Numbered from the stretch's first letter, positions 44,535 to 53,499 are shown. The stretch: 64,000 bases of DNA from Bradyrhizobium sediminis (GCF_018736085.1 NZ_CP076134.1:5490209-5554208); one strand, 5' to 3'. Numbers and translations: made by a program. Notes: generated from the sequence alone by a model not told the origin.

Positions 44535-44579
44535 CTCCGAAGGCAAAGGTCACACGTTCGAATCGTGTCGGGTGCGCCA
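44535..44579 (+). repeat. attR: 45-bp direct repeat, right end of genomic island
   Basis: Exact copy of tRNA-Arg positions 20628-20672, from CTCCGAAGG to GCGCCA. The 5' half of the tRNA is not present here. It marks the chromosome junction. Confidence 0.92.
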
Positions 44580-44623
44580 ATTTCGTCGGTCGCATCTGCA
44601 GGCCGACAGAAAGCGAAGCCGAT

Positions 44624-44824
44624 ATGAGCGAGCGACTTGAGACGCTGAAGAAGGCGCGCGAGCGGATGGTCGATGACCGCGATGCCTTTGCCAAGACGCT
44701 GGCCGCCCCGTTCGACCGCGACAAGGCGGAGCGGGCGCGGTCCAAATTCATCGAGATCCAGGCCTTGATCGACGCGATCGATCGCGCCATCGCCGGCGAG
44801 CGGACCGGGTCCGCCGCCGCGTAG
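44624..44824 (+). CDS. Small coiled hypothetical protein
   Basis: 66 residues: MSERLETLKKARERMVDDRDAFAKTLAAP, then DKAERARSKFIEIQALIDAIDRAIAGE. Fully helical, strongly charged, probable short coiled coil. It lies 45 bp outside the island, just after the original tRNA-Arg terminus, and belongs to the core chromosome. A common small protein type in this group, no known function. Confidence 0.65.
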   Translation: MSERLETLKKARERMVDDRDAFAKTLAAPFDRDKAERARSKFIEIQALIDAIDRAIAGERTGSAAA

Positions 44825-44838
44825 GCGCGCCCGTTACC

Positions 44839-45291
44839 TCATTTCGACGCGTTTTCTTCGCGCGAGCGGACATCCCGCTTGCCCGGAAACGCCTTGGCAT
44901 CTTGCGAGGCCGCACCGTGGTGTCGGTCCACCCGGCTCTTGAATCGGTGGCCGATCACGATCAGCGCGCCTTGCGGTGGTCCGGCCGCCTCGGCGATATC
45001 AGCCGGACGCTGTTGCGGTAGCGGCGGCTGGTTATCCTGGGTCACGGCTTCGAGCGCGGCCAGGAATTGCCGGCCGGCCTCGGTGATTTGCCATCCTTCA
45101 GCGTCGCGCAGCACATAACCGCAACCGAAAATATCGATCGCGGGCACCCGTGAGGCAAGACGCCTCATCCGCGCGTTCCAGTCCGCGCCGCTTGCCGTGA
45201 GGATGACGATGTCTCTCTTGAGTGAGGCGAGCGTGGTTCGACCGCTGTCGTGACTGGCCAATACCTTCAGAATAGCAACCTGTATGCTCAC
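44839..45291 (-). CDS. Hypothetical protein, winged-helix-like N-terminus
   Basis: 150 residues. The N-terminal 85 (MSIQVAILKVLASHDSGRTTLASLKRDIVIL ... GYVLRDAEGWQITEAGRQFLAALE) look like a winged-helix DNA-binding domain: helix, helix, then a wing with GWQITEAGRQFL. The C-terminal part is disordered and charged. No named family recognised. Convergent with the small coiled gene. Confidence 0.6.
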   Translation of the reverse strand: MSIQVAILKVLASHDSGRTTLASLKRDIVILTASGADWNARMRRLASRVPAIDIFGCGYVLRDAEGWQITEAGRQFLAALEAVTQDNQPPLPQQRPADIAEAAGPPQGALIVIGHRFKSRVDRHHGAASQDAKAFPGKRDVRSREENASK

Positions 45292-45428
45292 GCCGACGCC
45301 TTGGACCGCAACGGTTCTTGCTTTTGTGCGCGGTCGATGAGTCGTAAGTAGCTTGCCGTCGCCGCGCTCGTCCAGCGCAGGCGGCCAGTTATCCGCAGTC
45401 TTGAGAATTCCGCGCGGCGGTACGCGGC

Positions 45429-45788
45429 TCAGACTTTGACCAGGCTTTCGAACCCGCCATAGATCATCCGCTTGCCGTCGAACGGCACCGACTTCGGGTC
45501 CATCATGTTCTTGAGCCGCGGATCAGCCATCACCTTGGCGTTGACCTTGTCGCGCTGGGCGCGCGACTTGTAGGTGATCCAGGAGAAGATTACGGTCTCA
45601 TTGGGCTTCAGCTTGACCGCGCGCGGGAACGACGTGAGTTTGCCGACCTTGACGTCTTCGGCGACCCATTCGCGGTAATCCAGCGCACCGTGTTCGCGCC
45701 AGACCTTGCCGCATTTGGTGGACATCTTGCGATAGGCCGCGAGGTTCTTTTTGGGAACCGCGACGATGAAGCCGTCGACATAGGGCAT
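45429..45788 (-). CDS. DUF1428 family protein (dimeric alpha-beta barrel)
   Basis: 119 residues from the ATG at 45788. MPYVDGFIVAVPKKNLAAYRKMS, EHGALDYREWVAEDVKVGKLTSFPRAV, ETVIFSWITYKSRAQRDKVNAKVM and the end FDGKRMIYGGFESL are the DUF1428 signature in full. Function unknown; the fold is that of small dimeric alpha-beta barrel proteins. In this group it travels with DUF899 and SRPBCC genes, as here: the DUF899 gene ends 49 bp upstream. Confidence 0.88.
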   Translation of the reverse strand: MPYVDGFIVAVPKKNLAAYRKMSTKCGKVWREHGALDYREWVAEDVKVGKLTSFPRAVKLKPNETVIFSWITYKSRAQRDKVNAKVMADPRLKNMMDPKSVPFDGKRMIYGGFESLVKV

Positions 45789-45837
45789 GGGTTTTCTCCT
45801 CGTTGTTTCCCGTCGCAATGACGACGCCGAAGCGTCT

Positions 45838-46575
45838 TCAGCCATGACAGCAGGATGCCTGAACCGGCGCCGGTTGGTATTGGTCACGTAGCCGCAGCCA
45901 GTCCATCGGATAAGGCAATCCCTCTTCGTGACGACCGAGCGGTGTCAGATCGAGGTAGTGGTAGGCGGCATTCATCATGTCGAGGCCGCGGGCGAAGCAG
46001 GAATAGGTGTGGAAGATGTTGCCGGCCTGGTCGCGGAAGAACACGCTGATCCCCGGGGCTTCCTCGATGCCGAAGCCGCTGGTTCCGAAATTATAGACCT
46101 TGGCGCCTGACTTGATCTGGTCGGGCGTAAATGAGACGGCGTAGTCGTAGTTGAAATCATTGTCCCCCGACGACAGCCAGTCGAAGGTCCAGCCCATCCG
46201 CTGCTTGAAGGCCTGAAGCTTTGCGAGCGGCGCGCGCGATATCGCCACCAGCGTGGTGTCGCGCGCGGCCAGATGCGGGATCATGCGCTCGAACCCGTCG
46301 GCCCAGAACGAGCAGCTCTTGCAGCCCTCGGTCCAGTCCGGCGCGAACATGAAATGCTGCACCACGAGCTGGCTGCGCCCGGCAAACAGGTCGGCGAGGG
46401 TCTGCTTGCCCGCGGGACCGTCGAACACATAGGACTTGTCGACCTTGACCCAGGGCAGCGCGCGGCGCTCTTCGCTCAGGCGATCTCGCGCCTGCGTAAA
46501 TTCCTTCTCATGCGCCATATGCACCTTACGGGCTTCGATCCACTCCTCGCGCGAGACGATCTTGTGCGGTTGCAT
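45838..46575 (-). CDS. DUF899 family thioredoxin-like protein
   Basis: 245 residues. IVSREEWIEARKVHMAHEKEFTQARDRLSEERRALPWVKV then VFDGPAGKQTLADLFAGRSQLVVQHFMFAPDWTEGCKSCSFWADGF is the DUF899 pattern, with a thioredoxin-like CxxC (CKSC) at the expected place. Ends in a QASCCHG tail. The proteins are often encoded with SRPBCC and ArsR-type genes; here the SRPBCC gene upstream is reduced to a fragment. Probably cytosolic redox protein of unknown target. Confidence 0.88.
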   Translation of the reverse strand: MQPHKIVSREEWIEARKVHMAHEKEFTQARDRLSEERRALPWVKVDKSYVFDGPAGKQTLADLFAGRSQLVVQHFMFAPDWTEGCKSCSFWADGFERMIPHLAARDTTLVAISRAPLAKLQAFKQRMGWTFDWLSSGDNDFNYDYAVSFTPDQIKSGAKVYNFGTSGFGIEEAPGISVFFRDQAGNIFHTYSCFARGLDMMNAAYHYLDLTPLGRHEEGLPYPMDWLRLRDQYQPAPVQASCCHG

Positions 46576-46599
46576 GGCCGGCTCCTGTCACGGGGTAAA

Positions 46600-46752
46600 T
46601 CAGGCGAGATATCTTTCGAGCCTGCCGAGGATGTCGTTCCACCCGCGCTGGTGGCCGTCGCGCGCGGCTTCGTCGAAAAATTGTTCATGGTGCAGCGTAA
46701 GCCACGTGCCGGCACCGTCGGGCTTCAGTGATATCCGTCGACCGCTCGCCTC
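46600..46752 (-). pseudogene. 3' fragment of an SRPBCC (AHSA1-like) gene
   Basis: About 50 codons encoding ISLKPDGAGTWLTLHHEQFF then DEAARDGHQRGWNDILGRLERYLA and stop. This is the last strand and long C-terminal helix of an AHSA1/START-type protein (normally about 150 residues). The upstream part is replaced by the DUF3551 gene, which ends at 46751. The neighbouring DUF899 gene is the usual partner, so the deletion removed the first part of this operon. Confidence 0.7.
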
Positions 46753-47011
46753 AGTATCGGTAGTTCGGATCGGGCCGGCCGCGCCGCTGCCGGTCGAAGG
46801 CGACGCGCGGATTGATGTTGCAATAGACGCGCCGCCCTGAAGCGGCCGCCATGCATTGGGCATAGCTCCGGTAGGAGCAGTCGCCGGGAACGCCCCAGCC
46901 GCCACCCTGAATGCAATAGGGGTAGTCGTACGCGGCGGCGGGCGTGGAGCCGGCCATCGTGCTGGCGCCAGCGGCCAGCAAAACCAGCATTGCCCATTTT
47001 GCATTGCGCAT
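46751..47011 (-). CDS. DUF3551 secreted protein
   Basis: 86 residues. Signal peptide MRNAKWAMLVLLAAGASTMAGS, then the DUF3551 mature part YDYPYCIQGGGWGVPGDCSYRSYAQCMAAASGRRVYCNINPRVAF with four Cys (two probable disulphides). The family is nearly confined to Bradyrhizobium and relatives, which supports the taxonomic assignment. Function unknown. Confidence 0.88.
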   Translation of the reverse strand: MRNAKWAMLVLLAAGASTMAGSTPAAAYDYPYCIQGGGWGVPGDCSYRSYAQCMAAASGRRVYCNINPRVAFDRQRRGRPDPNYRY

Positions 47012-47101
47012 GATCGGATCTCCTCCTGCGTCGGTTATACCGGCTGCCGGGCCGCCTCGCTTTCAAAACATCGCGACCCGGCGGAGGGTTCCGGCCGCGC
47101 C

Positions 47102-48076
47102 TCAATCGACGTGCACGCCGGCGGCCTTGACCACCTTCTCCCACTTCTCGGTTTCGGCCACGATCATCTTGCCGAACGCCTCCGGCGTACCGATCAGCGG
47201 CTCGCCGCCGAGTTCGATCAGCCTCGCCTTGATCGCGGGCTCCGCCAGCACCGCGTTCATCTCCTTGTTCAGCTTCTCGATGATTTCCTTCGGCGTGTTC
47301 TTCGGGGCGGCCGCGCCGAACAGCGCGCTCGCCTCGTAGCCGGGAACGGTGTCGGCGAGAACAGGCACGTCGGGCAACAGCGAGGACCGCGCCGTCGAGG
47401 TCACCGCCAGCGCGCGCACGGAACCGGCGCGGATATGCTGGAGGATCGAGGGCATGTTGTCGAAGATCACCTGGACCTGGCCGCCGAGCAGGTCGGTGAG
47501 CGCGGGCGCGGAGCCCCGGTAGGGAACGTGCTGCATCTTGACGCCCGACATCATCATGAACATCTCGCCGGACAGATGCACCGAGGTGCCGTTGCCCGAC
47601 GACGCCAGGTTCACCTTGCCCGGATTGGCCTTCACATAGGCGATGAACTCGGCCACCGTATTCGCCGGCACGTCCTTGTTGACCGTCATCACGTTCGGCA
47701 CGCGATTGAACGCCGCAATCGGCGCGAGGTCGCGAACGACGTTGAATTTCAGGTTGCCGTAGAGCGAGGCGTTGATGTAATTGGCGGGATTGACGAACAG
47801 AAGCGTGTAGCCGTCCGGATCGGCCTTGATCACCGACTCGGTGGCGATGTTGTTGCCGGCGCCGGGTTTGTTCTCGATCACGAATTGCTGGCCGAGCCGC
47901 TCGGACAGCCGCTGGCCGAGCAGGCGTGCAATGATATCGGTCGCTCCGCCCGGCGGATAACCGACCACCCAGCGCACCGGCCGGGTCGGATAATCCAGCG
48001 CCGCGGCGCTGCCGATCGAAGCGATTGCCGAAATACCCATTGCGATCAGACAAATAGCGGTGCGACGTGAGGCCAT
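47102..48076 (-). CDS. Bug-family tripartite tricarboxylate transporter binding protein
   Basis: About 324 residues from the ATG at 48076. Signal peptide ending GSAAA, then LDYPTRPVRWVVGYPPGGATDIIARLLGQRL, QQFVIENKPGAGNNIATE and VPYRGSAPALTDLLGGQVQ, all hallmark Bug (TctC-like) segments. It binds a carboxylic acid in the periplasm. No tctA/tctB membrane genes are nearby, so it is an orphan, as usual in this group. Divergent from the VOC gene at 48213. Confidence 0.9.
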   Translation of the reverse strand: MASRRTAICLIAMGISAIASIGSAAALDYPTRPVRWVVGYPPGGATDIIARLLGQRLSERLGQQFVIENKPGAGNNIATESVIKADPDGYTLLFVNPANYINASLYGNLKFNVVRDLAPIAAFNRVPNVMTVNKDVPANTVAEFIAYVKANPGKVNLASSGNGTSVHLSGEMFMMMSGVKMQHVPYRGSAPALTDLLGGQVQVIFDNMPSILQHIRAGSVRALAVTSTARSSLLPDVPVLADTVPGYEASALFGAAAPKNTPKEIIEKLNKEMNAVLAEPAIKARLIELGGEPLIGTPEAFGKMIVAETEKWEKVVKAAGVHVD

Positions 48077-48212
48077 GCAGTTTTCTCCCGGCGGCCGCGT
48101 CGTGTCGCGCGGTCCGCATCTGTTGAATTGACAACGGCTTGCGTTGTAACAAACAAAGCGTGAGGCGACCAGTAGCGGCGGCGCGCGCCGGACCGCGGCG
48201 AAAGGATAATCC

Positions 48213-48629
48213 ATGGCTGTCAAGGTTACCGCGCTCGATCATATCGTGATCAATGTCGCGGATGTGGCGCGCTCGGCCGAATGGTACCGAAAAATCCTCG
48301 GCATGGAGATCAAGGTGTTCGATCCCGGTCCGGGCAAGACGCCGCGGACCTCGCTGGTGTTCGGAAACCAGAAGATCAACGTGCGGCCGCTGGACGCCGA
48401 CAAGGTCGAATGGTTCACCGCGGACCATGAAACCGCCGGCAGCGACGACCTTTGCTTTCTCACCGCGAGCACGCCGGAACAGGTGGTCGCGCATCTCAAG
48501 GCCTGCGGCGTCGCGATCGAGGAAGGTCCGGTTGCGAAACAGGGCGCCCGCGGCACGCTGCAATCGGTCTATTGCCGGGATCCCGACGGCAGCCTGATCG
48601 AGATTTCGTCGTATCAGCGAGAGGCTTAG
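48213..48629 (+). CDS. VOC family (glyoxalase-like) protein
   Basis: 138 residues, one vicinal-oxygen-chelate module pair. KVTALDHIVINVADVARSAEWYRKILGMEI, FGNQKINVRPL, and YCRDPDGSLIEISSYQ. The metal ligands expected at His (DHIVI) and Glu (LIEIS) are present. Catalysis unknown (dioxygenase, lyase or resistance type). Followed by a palindromic repeat. Confidence 0.88.
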   Translation: MAVKVTALDHIVINVADVARSAEWYRKILGMEIKVFDPGPGKTPRTSLVFGNQKINVRPLDADKVEWFTADHETAGSDDLCFLTASTPEQVVAHLKACGVAIEEGPVAKQGARGTLQSVYCRDPDGSLIEISSYQREA

Positions 48630-48647
48630 GCCCCTCCCCGTCATTGC

Positions 48648-48746
48648 GAGCGCAAGCGAAGCAATCCAAAGGGCCGAGCAAGGGCCATGGATTGCTTCGC
48701 TTGCGCTCCCTTGCGCAAACGCTTCGCGTTTGTCGCAGGCAATGAC
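48648..48746. repeat. Intergenic palindromic repeat, copy 1
   Basis: Two perfect 21-bp inverted arms (48648-48668 and 48688-48708; sequence family GCGCAAGCGAAGCAATCC) followed by CCTTGCGCAAACGCTTCGCG..CAATGAC. Related copies at 50464-50545 and 53646-53735. REP-like element common in this group. Confidence 0.8.
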
Positions 48747-48861
48747 GATAGGGACGATCGGCCCCGCAATTGCGGATTTGCCCCGCGCCCGATCCGGTGG
48801 CAGAAGGGCTCCCAAGCAACAACAGTTGAAAGCAGCCGGCAAGGCTGCGCGGGAGGATCTG

Positions 48862-50448
48862 ATGCGGAATTCACAGGCAGCGCCGGGCATCGTCGGGCCA
48901 TTCGCGGGACTTGACGTACCGTGGCTGCTACGGATGCGGGCCGGGACGCGGCGCAACCATCCGTTCCTGATCTGGGCGCCGTTCGATGCGCCGGCGCGGA
49001 TCTGGGCTTACGGCGAATTTCACGACCGCGTCGGCGCGCTGGCCGCGGGGCTGGCCGCGCGCGGCATCAAGCCCGGCGAGTATGTGCTGATCCATCTCGA
49101 CAACTGCATCGAGGCGATGCTGGCCTGGTTCGCCTGCGTCGAGCTCGGCGCCATTGCGGTGACTACCAACACCCGCTCGGCGCCGGCGGAAATGGAATAT
49201 TTCGCCGGTCATTGCGGCGCGGTGGCCGCGATCACGCAGCCGGCCTATGCCGAGATGGTATCGGCGCATTGCCGGAACCTGCGCTGGATGGCGGTGATAT
49301 CGCACGACGCCGGCGCTAGCCCGGCGCAAGGCTCGAGCCCCGGGCGCAGCGACAGCTTTGAGGCGCTGTTCGCCGACAGCGCCGACCGGCCGCGCCGCTC
49401 AACCGATCCGCTCGCGCCGTGCAGCGTGCAGTACACCTCCGGCACCACGTCCCGCCCGAAGGCGGTGCTGTGGACCCACGCCAATGCGCTGTGGGGCGCC
49501 AAGATCAACGCCGCGCACCAGGATTTGCATCAGGGCGACGTGCATCATACCTACCTGCCGCTGTTCCACACCAATGCGCTGGCCTATTCGATGCTGGCGA
49601 GCCTGTGGGTCGGCGGAACCTGCGTGATCCAGCCGCGGTTTTCCGCAAGCCGGTTCTGGAGCGTGGCGCTGGAGCACGGCTGCACCTGGACCTCGACGAT
49701 CCCGTTCTGCATGAAGGCGCTGCTGGAACTTGAGATCCCGAAGCATCACAAGTTCCGGCTGTGGGGCTCGGCGATCAACGATCCGCCGCCGTTCGCCGCC
49801 TTCGGCATCAAGATCATCGGCTGGTGGGGCATGACCGAGACCATCACCCACGGCATCGTCGGCGAGGTCGACCAACCCAATATTCCGATGTCGATCGGCC
49901 GCGCGGCGCCGGAATATGCGATCCGCATCACCGGCGATGACGGCTCCGCGACCAAGGTCGGCGACACCGGCAACCTGCTGATCAAGGGCATTCCCGGATT
50001 GTCGCTGTTCCAGGAATACCTGCACAACGAAAAGGCGACGCGGGAAAGCTTCGACGAGCACGGCTATTTCATCACCGGCGACCGGGTCACGCTGCTCGAC
50101 GACGGCTTCATCAGGTTCGGCGACCGCGCCAAGGACATGCTGAAGGTCGGCGGCGAGAATGTCGCGGCTTCCGAGATCGAGCAGGTGATCGCGGTGGTGC
50201 CCGGCGTGCGCGAGGCCGCGGTGGTCGGCAAGAAGCACCCGATGCTCGACGAGGTGCCGGTCGTGTTCATCATTCCGGCGGCCGGTGTCGAAGGCGCGCC
50301 CAAGGATCTGCACGACACCGTGATGGCCGCCTGCCGCGGCGCGCTGGCCGACTTCAAGGTGCCGCGCGAAATCCGCTTCGTCGACGACATGCCGCGCTCG
50401 ACGCTGGAGAAGGTGGCGAAGGCGGAGCTGCGGAAGATGCTGGGGTGA
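48862..50448 (+). CDS. AMP-dependent acyl-CoA synthetase
   Basis: About 528 residues from the ATG at 48862, chosen because GGGAGG lies 6 bases upstream and the earlier frame runs through the repeat. ANL superfamily: A3 motif YTSGTTSRPKAVLWTH, A5 GWWGMTETITHG, A7 GYFITGDRV, A8 FGDRAKDMLKVGGENVAASEIE, and the C-terminal catalytic Lys in STLEKVAKAELRK. Activates a carboxylic acid with ATP and CoA. Substrate not determined (medium-chain or aromatic acid likely). In the same strand direction as the VOC gene but separated by the repeat. Confidence 0.9.
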   Translation: MRNSQAAPGIVGPFAGLDVPWLLRMRAGTRRNHPFLIWAPFDAPARIWAYGEFHDRVGALAAGLAARGIKPGEYVLIHLDNCIEAMLAWFACVELGAIAVTTNTRSAPAEMEYFAGHCGAVAAITQPAYAEMVSAHCRNLRWMAVISHDAGASPAQGSSPGRSDSFEALFADSADRPRRSTDPLAPCSVQYTSGTTSRPKAVLWTHANALWGAKINAAHQDLHQGDVHHTYLPLFHTNALAYSMLASLWVGGTCVIQPRFSASRFWSVALEHGCTWTSTIPFCMKALLELEIPKHHKFRLWGSAINDPPPFAAFGIKIIGWWGMTETITHGIVGEVDQPNIPMSIGRAAPEYAIRITGDDGSATKVGDTGNLLIKGIPGLSLFQEYLHNEKATRESFDEHGYFITGDRVTLLDDGFIRFGDRAKDMLKVGGENVAASEIEQVIAVVPGVREAAVVGKKHPMLDEVPVVFIIPAAGVEGAPKDLHDTVMAACRGALADFKVPREIRFVDDMPRSTLEKVAKAELRKMLG

Positions 50449-50463
50449 AGTTGCGCTCCCTCA

Positions 50464-50545
50464 CCCGTCCTTGCGAGGAGCGTAGCGACGAAGCAATCCA
50501 TTCTTCCTTGCGGTCCTATGGATTGCCGCGCTTCGCTCGCAATGA
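50464..50545. repeat. Intergenic palindromic repeat, divergent copy
   Basis: Contains GTAGCGACGAAGCAATCCAT and the inverse CTATGGATTGCCGCGCTTCG. Lies between the convergent acyl-CoA synthetase and HD-GYP genes. Confidence 0.65.
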
Positions 50546-50574
50546 CGGCGGGGCTGCGGTACTCAGTCTGGCCC

Positions 50575-51669
50575 TCAATAATATCCGAACGCGATCGGGC
50601 GGAACGCCTGGAGCAGGTGCTGGTCGACCTTGTCCCCCATCTGCTCCATCATCGCGAACGCCTCGGCGTGGGTATGCTGCAGCCGGTAGGCCCGCTTCTC
50701 CACCAGCGCCGCGTAGATATCCATGATCGTCGTCAGCCGCACGATGTCGCTGATCTGGTTATCGTGCAGGCCATTCGGATAGCCTGACCCGTCGAGCATT
50801 TCATGATGGTGCAGGACCACGTCCAGCATCTCCGGCGGGAAGCCGCCTTCGGCCGCGAGCGCGTCATAGCCGCGGCGCGGATGCTTGCGCATCTCGGCCA
50901 TTTCCTCTTCCGTCAGCGGTCCCGGCTTGTCGAGGATGGCCACGGGGATGAACGCCTTGCCGACATCGTGCAACAGGGCGGCCCGCGCCAGGCGGCGCTG
51001 GTCGTCCTCGCGCATGCCGAGATGCTGAGCGAAGGCGACGGCAAAGCCGGTGACGAAGAGGCAATGGCGGTAGGTGTCGTTGTGATGGCAGCCGACGGCC
51101 GTCAGCCATTCGCGCAACGAAGAGTGCCTGATGGCCTTGAGAATCCTGTTTTCGGCCGCCACGATGTCGCTGAATTTCAGCGGAACCCCCGCCGGAAGCT
51201 TCTCGAAGATCTTGACCATCACCGCATGCGCGGCCTCGACGCCCCGGTTCAGGGCCTTGCCGCGATCCGACGCGTCGAATCCATGGCTGTCGGGAAACGC
51301 GGCGCGGATGCGCTGCAGAATGGCCTGCGCGTCGAACGGCCGCGATATCGTATCCGTTGCGCCCAGCGCCCAGGCCTGCATCGAGCCGTGATGCAGCGCG
51401 TCGGCGAGAACGAACAGCCGCGGCATCGGGCGGTAAGCCTCGGTGCGCAGCTTGTTGCGGATGATCTGGACGCTCTCGGGCGACCGCAGGTTGATGTCGA
51501 CCACGATGCCGGCGAACTGGCTGGGCTGGTCGGGAATATCCGACGTCGGGACGGTATCGACCTCACCCACCAACTGCAGAATGCTGGCCAGTTCGTTGCT
51601 CTGGTCGCTCCGATCCGACGCCAGCAGCAGCCGGCGTTTGGGCGATGACTGGGTGGCTGGGGCTGTCAT
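50575..51669 (-). CDS. HD-GYP c-di-GMP phosphodiesterase with receiver-like domain
   Basis: 364 residues. An N-terminal receiver-like domain (about 12-130) with VVDINLRSPE at the phosphorylation position. Then an HD-GYP domain: ALLHDVGKAFIPVAIL (HD), HPRRGYDAL, and HHEMLDGSGYPNGL (full HHExxDGxGYP). Predicted to hydrolyse c-di-GMP to GMP. It completes, with the GGDEF-EAL protein at 6717, two c-di-GMP enzymes in the window. A possible start is 51669 (MTAPATQSSPKRR). Confidence 0.9.
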   Translation of the reverse strand: MTAPATQSSPKRRLLLASDRSDQSNELASILQLVGEVDTVPTSDIPDQPSQFAGIVVDINLRSPESVQIIRNKLRTEAYRPMPRLFVLADALHHGSMQAWALGATDTISRPFDAQAILQRIRAAFPDSHGFDASDRGKALNRGVEAAHAVMVKIFEKLPAGVPLKFSDIVAAENRILKAIRHSSLREWLTAVGCHHNDTYRHCLFVTGFAVAFAQHLGMREDDQRRLARAALLHDVGKAFIPVAILDKPGPLTEEEMAEMRKHPRRGYDALAAEGGFPPEMLDVVLHHHEMLDGSGYPNGLHDNQISDIVRLTTIMDIYAALVEKRAYRLQHTHAEAFAMMEQMGDKVDQHLLQAFRPIAFGYY

Positions 51670-52676
51670 GGATCCTCGTTGACTGGCGCGGTTGTGACCG
51701 ACAGCAGAAGCTACCTGACAACGGGTTCCCCGGGGCTTAAGGGGTGTGGTGAATGCCGGGAGATCGCGGACGTTAAATATTTAGCGATCGCGATGGGCAT
51801 GACGCCCGGCACCGGTCTCTCACCACGTCGTCCCGGCCTCCGAGCCGGGACCCATAATCACCGGCCCGAGTGGTTGAGAGAAGGTCGTCGACCAGCGCAC
51901 ACAATAATGACCGCCGCGGCGTATGGGTCCCGGATCAGCGCTCGCTAGCTCGCTTGTCCGGGACGACGAAACCTATTTTCCGATTCGAATTTCAAACAGC
52001 AGATATGCGTTCGCGTTCTCGCGGCACGATTTTGCCCGAGGTTTGCGTGTCGTTGTCCCTCAAACATGAGGGAGCAGGGAATGCCGGATGCGCGCTGCAC
52101 CCGCGGTCTCGTGTGCAAAATGCACGAAAGAAGACGCACACGAGCATACAGGTTCAGCGGAGGCACTCCGACATTCCCTGCGCAATGGCTTTACGGCTTA
52201 TAGCGCGCTCTCCCCGGCGATCAGGATTTGTTTGTCACCGTCGCCCCGCGGATTGATGGCTGGCCTGACGCCCGGTTGGGCCGGCTTCGCCTCCGCAAGG
52301 ACTTGACGCCAACCCAGAGGCTGTCAGGACCACACGACTTCGCCATACGCTTCGGCACCGCTCGTCAGCACGTCCTGTGACCGCTCACGGACCGTAAAGC
52401 CCGCCCTGCCATCCCATCGCGCGCACGATGCCGCCGCGTCCACCGCATCCCATCCCAACGTTCGGTGACGATGGCCAACGCCCCTTCCTCGGGGACAGGA
52501 TGGCGGGAGTCCTAGAAGTGATTTGCCCGACAGAGAAAGCGAAGATTTGCCCGTCGGTTTGATTTGTCGCAGCTACGGCCCAGCAGGAGGAGTGCGAGCG
52601 AAGGACCTGCAGGATGGGTTGAGCCGTTAAGCCCATCATGGGCAACTGCGATGATGGTGAAGGCGTGAGTTCTTTT
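51670..52676. other. 1-kb gene-free region made of interspersed repeats
   Basis: Contains an inverted-repeat element at 51825-51968 (CGTCGTCCCGG and CCGGGACGACG ends). Also a block at about 51970-52315 whose broken frames (GNAGCALHPRSRVQNARKK and onward) correspond to a spurious hypothetical annotated often in this genus. 52380-52640 has ATTTGCCCG-type repeats. No convincing gene. Confidence 0.6.
51825..51968. repeat. Inverted-repeat element (CGTCGTCCCGG ends)
   Basis: 11-bp perfect inverted ends CGTCGTCCCGG / CCGGGACGACG, with internal inverted GGGACCCATA / GTATGGGTCCC. About 144 bp, no coding potential. Looks like a MITE- or REP-type element. Confidence 0.6.
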
Positions 52677-53201
52677 TCACTTGTCGTCCTTGACTACGCC
52701 CAACTTGCAGTCGCTGCCCAAGCAGCGTCGAGGCCCGGTGATGGAAACGGTTTGAGCAATCTGGCGCATAGCCGGTAGCCCGATCTTCTCCGGTACGCGA
52801 CTCTTCATGTCGTCTCTGGTTACCGACATCTCGATATGGGCGTCTGGAAACGACATGCGTCCGACCAGGAAATGGCGCGTATAAGAACCGGGCATTTCGA
52901 CTGTGCTGTATTGCCATTCGAGGGTGCGGCCGTTGGCGAGCGGCAGCTTGTTGGCATGGGGATCAGGTCTTTTGCCCGCGATGCCCCGGCGGCTGACAAG
53001 CAGGTTCGCGCCCGACGGCTTATGGATAAACATCGTAGAACCGTTACTCTTGCTGAACCACTGTAACGACCAGCCATCCGGAAGGGCGTAGGCAATACCC
53101 TCCTCCGTCTCGACGGTCTGCCCGGCATCAGCGGCAACCCCATTCGCCAACGCGGTTACGAGTGCCAACAGCAAGATGGCCAGGCAGTGACGCAATCGCA
53201 T
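52677..53201 (-). CDS. Secreted hypothetical protein
   Basis: About 174 residues from the ATG at 53201 (GGGAG 9 bases upstream). Signal peptide MRLRHCLAILLLALVTALANGVAA, mature part EEGIAYALPDGWSLQWFSKS ... GANLLVSRRGIAG, ending with a CLGSDC pair. The layout (ALPDGW near the N-terminus, TRDDMKS helix near the C-terminus) resembles small periplasmic lipoprotein-like domains, but I do not recognise the family. Flanked by repeats on both sides. Confidence 0.65.
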   Translation of the reverse strand: MRLRHCLAILLLALVTALANGVAADAGQTVETEEGIAYALPDGWSLQWFSKSNGSTMFIHKPSGANLLVSRRGIAGKRPDPHANKLPLANGRTLEWQYSTVEMPGSYTRHFLVGRMSFPDAHIEMSVTRDDMKSRVPEKIGLPAMRQIAQTVSITGPRRCLGSDCKLGVVKDDK

Positions 53202-53499
53202 AATCGATGCTCCCATCAGTCCGCCGTGGAGGCCGAGCCTTCCAAAAGTTTACATCTGGATTTGCCCTTGACCGAAATTCTCCAGATGACCCACGAACCG
53301 AAGTGAATACTCGCGTTTCTCCAGCCTTCTTGCAACACAGAAGCGAGGTTTGGGCAGTGTCGGTTGGCGGTCATTTTATCTCTGAACCACGCCGGCGATG
53401 TCGCTCATGGGTCATTTTAGGAAGTCAGCGGTCGTATCCGGAAGGTCCGTTCCGCCCCCAGCTACGGACATCGTCAGTCCACCGGCTACGAGTAAAAGG

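Larger units (their letters stand above)
20673..44579. mobile_element. Genomic island in tRNA-Arg(CCG), 23.9 kb
   Basis: Bounded by the 45-bp att repeats and carrying a tyrosine recombinase 170 bp inside its right end. Contents are accessory: toxin-antitoxin remnant, IS630 element, archaeal-type SAM synthetase, protein-repair genes, Clp1-like kinase, SinR protein, cyclic glucan synthase, NUDIX, JetD remnant. No conjugation, replication or phage structural genes are visible. Several stretches are less GC-rich than the flanks. The recombinase is internally deleted, so the island is probably not self-mobile. Confidence 0.88.

Noticed and set aside
46725..48956. 743-codon open frame on the - strand
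   Set aside because: Runs through the DUF3551, Bug and VOC genes in other frames with no protein-like sequence of its own.
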